From Candidatus Moranbacteria bacterium CG_4_9_14_3_um_filter_45_14 (GTDB taxonomy: Bacteria; Patescibacteriota; Minisyncoccia; Moranbacterales; UBA1568), in assembly GCA_002790675.1 (NCBI GenBank), contig PFVP01000025.1:5496-13933 (forward strand): a DNA stretch of 8,438 bases, given 5' to 3'. Shown piece after piece: positions 1-4,772 of the stretch. The notes under the pieces are model-generated. The model had not been told where the DNA came from, ran no database searches, and saw only the letters and a list, made by a program, of their open reading frames with translations. Position 1 is the stretch's first letter. Each line of letters begins with the position of its first letter. The position numbers and the translations under genes are program-made.

Positions 1-668
1 TTCACTTCTTTCCCATCATATGTACTCACTCTGTAGGTAAGCTTCTGTATCCCATTTTCTCCCTTTTGTGTCACGATATTCTTCCGCCAAGAAAGTGTGT
101 CATCTTCATTCATTTTCTTCTCAAATGCAATCGGTTTCTCGACAGATACTTCTTCTATCTGCACTCGTATGATCACTACTCTCATATCACTCTCTGCAAA
201 CGTATCACGACTCGGTTTCACGATATCGTCTTCATCTATCACAAGAGTGCTCTCTTCTAATGCCTGTCCGACTGTCGTCGCCTGAGTGCGCACTGTCTGC
301 TCCCCACCATCGACAACCACATTCATAGGATGGGCTCGCCCGATGATGATATGCGCTCCGGAGAAAAGAGCTGTCTCTTCGCTGGGGAAAATACTATCGC
401 CTTCCCGCAACGATAACTTCTTTGCATCCAAAAATTCTCCCACCGTTTTTTCAGAAACTTCCGCAAAGGAAAAATCCAGTCCTCCATCAGAAACGGTGAT
501 CGTTTTCCCGATACTCCTGTCCCATTCTTCGGTGTTCGTTTTTCGAAAATAATTGAAATACACAAAACCGAAAAATAGCACTATCGCCAAAACGGGAACA
601 ATCCTTCCGCTTCTTTTTTTCCCTCTCTTCACTTCTCGATTCATAATTTTCATTCGCCGTTCTTTCAT
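1..668 (-). CDS. Membrane-anchored DUF348/G5-domain cell-wall protein (C-terminus outside window)
   Basis: The frame is open from an ATG at 668 down to the window edge (222 complete codons). A basic N-terminus (residues 1-22) is followed by one hydrophobic helix (about 23-40), so the protein probably sits in the membrane with the rest outside. Residues about 56-110 and 112-168 form two DUF348-like (YabE-type, ubiquitin-like) repeats; the second has the typical TTVGQALEE stretch. From about residue 172 a G5 domain begins: VEKPIAFEKK, later KGENGIQKLTYRV and YDGKEV. In Firmicutes and Actinobacteria this architecture occurs in resuscitation-promoting-factor/YabE-type cell-wall proteins that often carry a C-terminal muralytic or 3D domain; that end is not visible here, so enzyme activity cannot be claimed. 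The start was chosen because GAGGAG lies 11 nt upstream; ATG codons at 653 and 644 are alternatives. It is divergent from the small plus-strand gene at 835. Confidence 0.85.
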   Translation of the reverse strand, partial: MKERRMKIMNREVKRGKKRSGRIVPVLAIVLFFGFVYFNYFRKTNTEEWDRSIGKTITVSDGGLDFSFAEVSEKTVGEFLDAKKLSLREGDSIFPSEETALFSGAHIIIGRAHPMNVVVDGGEQTVRTQATTVGQALEESTLVIDEDDIVKPSRDTFAESDMRVVIIRVQIEEVSVEKPIAFEKKMNEDDTLSWRKNIVTQKGENGIQKLTYRVSTYDGKEV

Positions 669-823
669 CCTCTTTTTGTCTCCTCAGTGTAACATCCCTC
701 TGTTATTCACGGAATATCTGTCACCAGGATCTTTTCTCCAAGAAAAACACTGTTTTGAAGCGTCTTTCTCCACTTTTTTGCATCCCACCATAGAATTATG
801 TAGGATGTCCCTAGAGTCAAGAA

Positions 824-828
824 AGGAG
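824..828 (+). promoter_or_regulatory. Ribosome binding site of the small plus-strand gene
   Basis: AGGAG lies 6 nt before the ATG at 835. It is the clearest Shine-Dalgarno site in the window; most neighbouring genes show none. It selects the ATG at 835 over the in-frame ATG at 805 and is a main argument that this gene is, or recently was, translated. Confidence 0.6.
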
Positions 829-834
829 CATCCA

Positions 835-999
835 ATGAAAATTCCCCACCCGAAAGAAATTCTCCAGGAAATAAGGGGAAGGAAAGAACAGCGCTTAGAG
901 GCCATCCAAGTCTCAGAAGAGCGCTTGCACTATGCTCTCGCCAGAAGAAACTTCAAGGAGTGGCCACTGTCATCCGTGATCTCTCTGCAGATGACATAG
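835..999 (+). CDS. Small protein of unknown function, probably truncated by a frameshift
   Basis: As read, this encodes 54 residues starting MKIPHPKEILQEIRGRKEQ and ending at TAG 997-999. It is charged and probably helical (residues 5-38), with no membrane segment or cysteines. I do not recognise a family. The last part, from about residue 39 (FKEWPLSSVISLQMT), looks unlike natural coding sequence. The -1 frame over the same bases reads KLQGVATVIRDLSADDIAG and continues to a TAG directly before a plus-strand terminator. The joined product would be about 76 residues. Strong RBS, own terminator and opposite orientation to both neighbours support a real monocistronic gene. Either one base was lost (mutation or assembly error), or a -1 frameshift is used. 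I see no canonical slippery heptamer at the junction (about 940-952), so a lost base is more likely. Confidence 0.5.
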   Translation: MKIPHPKEILQEIRGRKEQRLEAIQVSEERLHYALARRNFKEWPLSSVISLQMT

Positions 1000-1064
1000 C
1001 CGGCATACTTACCCACGAAGATGCATTCAAAGTGATCGTGGAAAAATTCCTCCTTCACCCTTAG
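946..1064 (+). pseudogene. Out-of-frame 3' part of the small plus-strand gene
   Basis: This frame (-1 relative to the ATG at 835) reads a plausible mixed helix, VATVIRDLSADDIAG followed by ILTHEDAFKVIVEKF, and stops at TAG 1062-1064, whose last two bases are the first two of the terminator stem. The frame is open back to 804 but has no ATG. The only nearby start, GTG at 960, has its AGGAG abutting it and no proper spacing, so independent initiation is unlikely. It is best taken as the C-terminal half of the product started at 835. The exact switch point is estimated. Confidence 0.45.
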
Positions 1065-1093
1065 AGACACGATGGCTATTGTGTCTCTTTTTT
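1063..1093 (+). terminator. Intrinsic terminator of the small plus-strand gene
   Basis: AGAGACAC (1063-1070) pairs perfectly with GTGTCTCT (1081-1088) around a 10-nt loop, and six T (1088-1093) follow at once. The T-run is on the plus strand only, so this ends plus-strand transcription in the convergent gap before the comM stop codon at 1113. Confidence 0.8.
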
Positions 1094-1112
1094 ATTGCAA
1101 GACGGATCCCCG

Positions 1113-2636
1113 TTATTCCTTGAACCGGTATTGAAGCGCCTCGGTCAGGTGGGACACACCAATAGATGGAGCTTCTGCCAAATCAGCGATCGTCCGCGCC
1201 ACTTTCAGTATTCGCATATACGCTCGTGCGGAAAGTTTGAGTGTTGTCACAGCACCACGGAGGATCTCCCGTGTTTCATCATTCAAGACACAGAATTCCT
1301 TCACCAGATGACTCGTCATCTCAGCATTGGTACGACATCCTTTGTTCGCGAAACGTCCTTTCTGTATGGCACGAGCACTCTCTACCCGCGCCCTGATGAC
1401 ACTGCTTTTCTCTGTGCCGGTTCCTTTGCCTTCGAGCTTGTCGAATTTCACGCGGGGCACATCGATATGCAAATCGATACGATCGAGAATCGGCCCGGAG
1501 ATTTTCTGACGATACCGGATCACCTGAAATGGAGAACAGGCACAGATCCGTTCCGGGTCACCGGCGTGGCCACAAGGACAAGGATTCATCGCAGCAACCA
1601 ACATAAAACGCGCTGGAAAATGGAGCGACCCTTTGGCTCGAGATACGGTGATTTCGCCATCTTCGAGCGGTTGGCGCAAATTTTCCAAAACCGCCCGTGA
1701 GAATTCTGCAAATTCATCGAGGAACAGCACTCCACGATGAGCCAGACTAATCTCTCCCGGTTTCGGGAATGATCCTCCTCCCACGAGCGATACAGCGCTG
1801 GCCGAATGATGCGGAGAGCGAAACGGTCGTGTCATAATGAGTGCCTTGTCTTTCGACAGACGCCCGGCAATGGAAAATATTTTTGTTATTTCGAGACTCT
1901 CTTCCAGATCAAGTTTCGGTAAAATAGTCGGGAGTGTCTTGGCGAGGAGCGTCTTGCCTGATCCTGGTGGTCCGATGAAGAGCGTATTGTGTCCTCCGGC
2001 GGCTGCGATTTCGAGCGCACGCTTAGCATGCTCCTGACCAAGGACATATGACATATCAAGTCCATCATATTCTTCCGTAGAAAAAATTATTTCTTCCCGC
2101 GCGAAAGGTTCTATCCATTTTTCACCGCTCAAATGTTTAGCGACATCGAAGAGATTCTTCACTGGGATGACATTGATATCCAAGACCAGTCCGGCCTCAT
2201 ACGCATTTTCTTCCGGAACATATATTTCTTCGAATCCTTTCTCCTTGGCATACAGAGCAATCGGCAATACCCCCTGCACGCGACGTACGGTGCCATCGAG
2301 TGCCAACTCACCGATGAAAAGTTTCCTGCGATAATCAAATGAGAGTTGTTCTGTTGCCAAGAGAAACCCGAGTGCCATCGGCAGATCATAGATCGGAGTA
2401 TTCTTGGGAAGATCAGCTGGAGCGAGGTTGACTGTTACACGACCACACTGATGCGGTGGCTTGAAACCGCTGTTTTTCAATGCCGAACTCACTCGATCAC
2501 GTGATTCCTTGATAGCCGTGTCCGGCAATCCAACCAACGTGAACGTATGGAGTCCCGCAGAGAGGACATCTACTTCTACTTCCACAGAAACGCTTTCCAA
2601 TCCAAGAGTCGTTGCAGAAAATACTTTCGCTGACAT
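1113..2636 (-). CDS. comM: ComM/YifB-family Mg-chelatase-like AAA+ ATPase
   Basis: The 507-residue product is full length for the YifB/ComM family. Residues 1-170 are the N-terminal Lon-protease-like (ChlI) domain with FTLVGLPDTAIKESRDRV (32-49) and the NLAPADLPK motif (70-78). The AAA+ module follows: Walker A GPPGSGKT (222-229), TRPFRSPHHSAS (269-280), Walker B VLFLDEF (303-309), sensor Asn in AAMNPCPCG (348-356) and the DRIDLHIDVP segment (385-394). Cysteines 353, 355, 364 and 366 form the CPC/CAC pattern of the family. The C-terminal Mg-chelatase domain (about 410-507) includes LSARAYMRILKVARTIADL (468-486). ComM proteins are hexameric branch-migration helicases that help integrate DNA during natural transformation; a role here is inferred from family. 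The ATG lies 5 nt after the lspA stop with no visible Shine-Dalgarno site, suggesting translational coupling. It is the last gene of the dksA-like/lspA/comM cluster. Confidence 0.95.
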   Translation of the reverse strand: MSAKVFSATTLGLESVSVEVEVDVLSAGLHTFTLVGLPDTAIKESRDRVSSALKNSGFKPPHQCGRVTVNLAPADLPKNTPIYDLPMALGFLLATEQLSFDYRRKLFIGELALDGTVRRVQGVLPIALYAKEKGFEEIYVPEENAYEAGLVLDINVIPVKNLFDVAKHLSGEKWIEPFAREEIIFSTEEYDGLDMSYVLGQEHAKRALEIAAAGGHNTLFIGPPGSGKTLLAKTLPTILPKLDLEESLEITKIFSIAGRLSKDKALIMTRPFRSPHHSASAVSLVGGGSFPKPGEISLAHRGVLFLDEFAEFSRAVLENLRQPLEDGEITVSRAKGSLHFPARFMLVAAMNPCPCGHAGDPERICACSPFQVIRYRQKISGPILDRIDLHIDVPRVKFDKLEGKGTGTEKSSVIRARVESARAIQKGRFANKGCRTNAEMTSHLVKEFCVLNDETREILRGAVTTLKLSARAYMRILKVARTIADLAEAPSIGVSHLTEALQYRFKE

Positions 2637-2641
2637 AGTTT

Positions 2642-3058
2642 TTATTGTAATTTTTTCTTATCATCGATATACCAGCGGAATGAAACGCCGATCACTCCTA
2701 TCGTCAATGCTACATCCGCGATATTAAACATAGGAAAGAATGGGATGCGTACATAATCCATAATACAACCAAACAACACACGCTCCAAAAGATTCCCCAG
2801 TCCGCCAGATAGAATGAGAAGCCACGGCCATCCAAAAGCACGGTTTCTGTCTTTCCACCACACCATCGCCATCACAATCACTACTAGAGAATCAATCAGA
2901 ATAAAAAGCCACACCGGGAGTGATATTCCAAATGCTCCACCACTGTTGCACACGATTTCAATATGCACTACCGTGACGACCCAAAAACGTATCAAAAATT
3001 GCAGGCAAAGAAAAAAGGCTACCAAAAGCATCAATAAAAATACCTTCTGCAACCCCAT
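2642..3058 (-). CDS. lspA: Lipoprotein signal peptidase (signal peptidase II)
   Basis: LspA is the membrane aspartyl protease that removes signal peptides from diacylated prolipoproteins. The 138 residues are slightly short for the family (about 150-170). Four hydrophobic segments are visible (about 5-22, 48-67, 77-96, 111-129). The family blocks are present: NSGGAFG (38-44), LSGGLGNLLERV (83-94) followed by MDYVRI (100-105) with catalytic Asp101, and FNIADVALTIG (111-121) with catalytic Asp115. I chose ATG 3058; a TTG at 3073 would add five residues (MDDFS) and cannot be excluded. A weak GGATGA lies 7-8 nt upstream of the ATG. The gene begins 22 nt after the dksA-like stop and ends 5 nt before comM, so co-transcription is likely. 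A dksA-like gene next to lspA is also known from Bacillus (ylyA-lspA). Confidence 0.95.
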   Translation of the reverse strand: MGLQKVFLLMLLVAFFLCLQFLIRFWVVTVVHIEIVCNSGGAFGISLPVWLFILIDSLVVIVMAMVWWKDRNRAFGWPWLLILSGGLGNLLERVLFGCIMDYVRIPFFPMFNIADVALTIGVIGVSFRWYIDDKKKLQ

Positions 3059-3080
3059 AGAAAAATCATCCAATTACGAA

Positions 3081-3425
3081 CTAAAGTGCTGTACGAGCCG
3101 CCGGATATGCTTTCAAACGATCTACGTTTATAGGTTCACCGGTTATCTCACACACTCCGTATGTTCCTTTGCCCATCTTGTCCAAAGCATCATTCACATC
3201 TTTCAATTGAGCCTCAAGGTTTACCTCCAGCCCCAGGTTATCGACATATCCTTCAACCTCGATGGCATTGTCATCAGGATCGGTACCGATTACTTCCATC
3301 TGAGTTTCATAATCACCGGGTGTTCCGGTTGATTTAGCAAAAACAGAAAACTCAGTCTCCAAACGAGATTTTTCCTTCAGAAGTTCGGCTTTCAACAATG
3401 CCAAAGTATTTTCATCAAGTGCCAT
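3081..3425 (-). CDS. DksA/TraR-family RNA polymerase-binding protein with a reduced zinc finger
   Basis: The 114-residue product has the DksA/TraR layout: two coiled-coil helices (about 5-33 and 55-85) linked by a tip, then a C-terminal finger region. The tip contains DPDDNA (49-54), matching the DxxDxA motif that DksA inserts into the RNA polymerase secondary channel. The finger has GTYGVCEITGEPINVDRLKA (87-106), the family signature, but only Cys92 of the usual four metal ligands remains: the second position is Thr and the C-terminal Cys pair is replaced by the end ARTAL. It therefore probably binds no zinc, as in other CxxT-type members. The likely role is transcription modulation through RNA polymerase; ppGpp dependence cannot be judged. 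First gene of the lspA/comM cluster. No well-placed Shine-Dalgarno site; a purine-rich AAGGA is more than 20 nt upstream of the ATG. Confidence 0.85.
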   Translation of the reverse strand: MALDENTLALLKAELLKEKSRLETEFSVFAKSTGTPGDYETQMEVIGTDPDDNAIEVEGYVDNLGLEVNLEAQLKDVNDALDKMGKGTYGVCEITGEPINVDRLKAYPAARTAL

Positions 3426-3462
3426 ACGATTATACTCAAAAAAATTATTCCTTTGCTCTGTA

Positions 3463-3491
3463 AGTATAGCAAAAAACCGGGTTCCTGCCTA
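3463..3491 (-). promoter_or_regulatory. Candidate sigma70-type promoter of the dksA-like/lspA/comM cluster
   Basis: On the minus strand TAGGCA (3491-3486, 4 of 6 to consensus) is separated by 17 bp from TATACT (3468-3463, 5 of 6). Predicted start is near 3456, leaving a leader of about 30 nt. The -35 box touches the arm of the inverted repeat at 3491-3576. A second TATAAT at 3434-3429 lies too close to the ATG for a normal leader and lacks a -35 box. Confidence 0.4.
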
Positions 3492-3494
3492 CCC
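3471..3494 (-). terminator. Possible weak terminator after yraN
   Basis: On the minus strand GGGT (3494-3491) can pair with ACCC (3482-3479) around an 8-nt loop, followed by GG and six T (3476-3471). The stem is short and competes with the longer inverted repeat, whose arm it shares, so this is only a candidate end for the yraN transcript. Confidence 0.3.
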
Positions 3495-3576
3495 CCACAC
3501 TAACTTTCATTTAAAAAAATCTCCCCTATAAAATACCCAATCCAGTATAAAAAATAATAAAAGTTAGTGTGGGGGT
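3491..3576. repeat. Perfect 17-bp inverted repeat between yraN and the dksA-like gene
   Basis: The arm ACCCCCACACTAACTTT (3491-3507) is repeated exactly in inverted form at 3560-3576, with a 52-bp AT-rich spacer. One arm abuts the yraN stop codon (3577-3579), the other the candidate -35 box at 3486-3491. CTA occurs just outside both G/C ends (3489-3491 and 3577-3579; the first overlaps the arm by one base). It could be a transcript-end hairpin for yraN, a protein-binding site, or a small non-autonomous element; the sequence alone does not decide. Confidence 0.7.
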
Positions 3577-3966
3577 CTACAGAAAAATATGTTCTAAGTG
3601 CCTAATAAGGGCTTTCTTCGCAACCTCATCATACACGATAGCCAGTGCATCGAAATGGTATGGGACTGACTGGCAGCTCTTCTCCCTCAAATAATGAGCG
3701 ACGATACGTTCCAGTTTATGCAATTTCGCACGAGTGATGCCCGCTTCTGGTACGATATCATTTTCTCCTATATCCATGCGTGTTTTCACTTCCACAAAAA
3801 CAAGTTCTCTGTTTTTCTGAGCCACGATATCAATTTCTCCCAAGCGTCGTCCGGATGAATTACAGTAATTCGTTGTGAGGATTTTGTAGCCCTTCTCCCG
3901 CAAATAACGGCATCCGAGTTCTTCGCCCAGAGATCCGGCCTTCGATTGTACGAAAAACGTCCCCAT
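3577..3966 (-). CDS. yraN: YraN/UPF0102 family nuclease-fold protein
   Basis: The 129-residue protein has all the marks of UPF0102 (YraN), a small family with a restriction-endonuclease/Holliday-junction-resolvase-like fold. Visible motifs are AGSLGEELGCRYLREKGYKI (10-29) at the N-terminus, GEIDIVA (43-49) with Glu44 and Asp46, VFVEVKTR (56-63) with Glu59 and Lys61 of the E-x-K motif, and HFDALAIV (104-111). The biochemical role of the family is not well settled; a DNA-processing role is inferred from the fold and from its frequent position next to comM and dprA in other bacteria. Here comM is only two genes downstream. The ATG at 3966 is supported by the family N-terminus; no Shine-Dalgarno site is visible. 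It is preceded by the ncRNA-like region and its terminator. Confidence 0.93.
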   Translation of the reverse strand: MGTFFVQSKAGSLGEELGCRYLREKGYKILTTNYCNSSGRRLGEIDIVAQKNRELVFVEVKTRMDIGENDIVPEAGITRAKLHKLERIVAHYLREKSCQSVPYHFDALAIVYDEVAKKALIRHLEHIFL

Positions 3967-4032
3967 ATATTTATAAATATAGTATCACACTTACGCTTCG
4001 CGTAGGTGGTAACTACCCCACATACCGCGGGG

Positions 4033-4075
4033 TTTATTGTTTGTAGCTATGCTAAACGCATAGACAAACAATAAA
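4033..4075. repeat. Long hairpin between the ncRNA terminator and yraN
   Basis: TTTATTGTTTGT (4033-4044) pairs exactly with ACAAACAATAAA (4064-4075), and inside it CTATG (4047-4051) pairs with CATAG (4059-4063), leaving a 2-nt bulge and a 7-nt loop. Two smaller hairpins lie nearer yraN: ACCCC/GGGGT around 4014-4033 and TACGC/GCGTA at 3992-4004. A transcript reading through from the ncRNA region into yraN would carry this chain of hairpins as its leader. Confidence 0.6.
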
Positions 4076-4096
4076 AAAACGGCTTTATGAGCCATT
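4073..4096 (-). terminator. Intrinsic terminator of the candidate ncRNA
   Basis: On the minus strand AATGGCT (4096-4090) pairs with AGCCGTT (4084-4078), including one G-U pair, around a 5-nt CATAA loop, and runs into seven T (4079-4073). The T-run belongs to the minus strand only, so it ends transcription coming from the promoter at 4608-4636. Confidence 0.7.
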
Positions 4097-4601
4097 ACAT
4101 ATCAATCTTTTTTTCCGACACTCAAAAATGTTGGTGCCGGGCGTTACGACGCCCAATAAATAAATACTTGGCTGTAACGCCCGAACTTGCATGTGCCAAC
4201 AGGTATGTCGGTTACTTAGCTTCGGGTGAGAAAGCATTGGTAATCCATTGATCATTCCTGTAGTTTGTGCTCATGCACCAGCTTTTGCAGTTGTCCTAAC
4301 GTTCAACTACTTCTCCCTTCACCGTTCTCTGGCATGTAGCCTTTGTTTTTGAAAGAACGATTTTTTGTTTCTTTTTGTTTTTCTCCTAGTTTTTTTATTT
4401 TTCAGGAGCAAACTTTTGTTTTTGTTTTGGTCCTCGTGTTAGGGCGAGGCGGTCTCGATACATTGTCGAAACACTTGAACAGTGAAAGAGTTCCTTCCCA
4501 TAATTTTCCACAACAAAGCGGAGATTGCGATAAAGAACTCTTTCACCGTCCGAAAACAATCGGAAGCAATGAAGGAAAATTGTCAAAGTTCATCTGCTTA
4601 C
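4073..4601 (-). ncRNA. Candidate structured non-coding RNA, about 530 nt, family not recognised
   Basis: No convincing protein frame exists in this stretch, yet it is bounded on the minus strand by a near-consensus promoter and an intrinsic terminator. The predicted transcript (G at 4601 to about 4073) contains many complementary segments. In 5' to 3' order: AATTTTCC (4581-4574) with GGAAAATT (4509-4502); GTGAAAGAGTTC (4546-4535) with its exact 12-bp partner at 4493-4482; CCTCG/CGAGG (4449-4445, 4436-4432); CGTTCT/AGAACG (4359-4354, 4328-4323); GTAGTT/AACTAC near 4310 and 4265; then a nested 3' domain closed by ATCAAT/ATTGAT (4252-4247, 4106-4101), CCGACA/TGTCGG (4211-4206, 4120-4115), GTTGG/CCAAC (4200-4196, 4134-4130) and GGGCGTTAC/GTAACGCCC (4182-4174, 4147-4139). 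A/C-rich stretches (about 4430-4340) separate the halves. I found no tRNA-like end or tag frame as in tmRNA, no RNase P core motifs and no group I or II intron core. An alternative is a very long yraN leader with a terminator. Confidence 0.6.
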
Positions 4602-4607
4602 AAACTC

Positions 4608-4636
4608 ATTATAGCAGGAAAAATAGTCCCAGTCAA
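4608..4636 (-). promoter_or_regulatory. Strong sigma70-type promoter of the candidate ncRNA
   Basis: TTGACT (4636-4631) and a perfect TATAAT (4613-4608) are separated by exactly 17 bp on the minus strand; the predicted start is G at about 4601. It is the best promoter in the window and no protein gene starts downstream within 600 bases. Confidence 0.75.
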
Positions 4637-4772
4637 TCATAGATGCTCCTTCTTGCCTTGTTTCAGGCCTTTCCTCTCCCTTTCTTGATGAAAGAATGAT
4701 TCTTTTCTTTCTGGCTCTCAAAAATAAATAAATTACTTTTTTATTTTTTCTGATTTTGCCCCTGATAAGCCA

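Noticed and set aside
744..756. AAAACACTGTTTT, a 13-bp palindrome in the divergent intergenic region at 669-834.
   Set aside because: Short and A/T-rich with no matching second site or clear promoter next to it; an operator cannot be supported.
4450..4480. Minus-strand GTTTCGACAATG resembles the conserved 5' motif of tmRNA.
   Set aside because: No matching tRNA-like 3' end, no CCA-type acceptor stem and no tag reading frame ending in an Ala-rich tail could be found; the promoter also lies about 130 nt further upstream than a tmRNA 5' end would allow without processing.
4395..4586. A 63-codon open frame on the minus strand inside the candidate RNA.
   Set aside because: It has no ribosome binding site, lies across the 12-bp stem and the A-rich linker, and its translation shows no recognisable domain; chance frames of this length are expected.
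4343..4642. A 99-codon plus-strand open frame over the same region.
   Set aside because: Phe/Leu/Val-rich only because it reads the T-rich complement of the A-rich linkers; no ribosome binding site and it runs through the minus-strand promoter.
4676..4745. AT-rich inverted pairs (AAAGAA/TTCTTT, and AAAAATAAA/TTTATTTTT on the minus strand) after the unknown membrane protein gene.
   Set aside because: The stems are A/T only or lack a following T-run in the right direction, so I do not call a terminator for the 4773-5957 gene.
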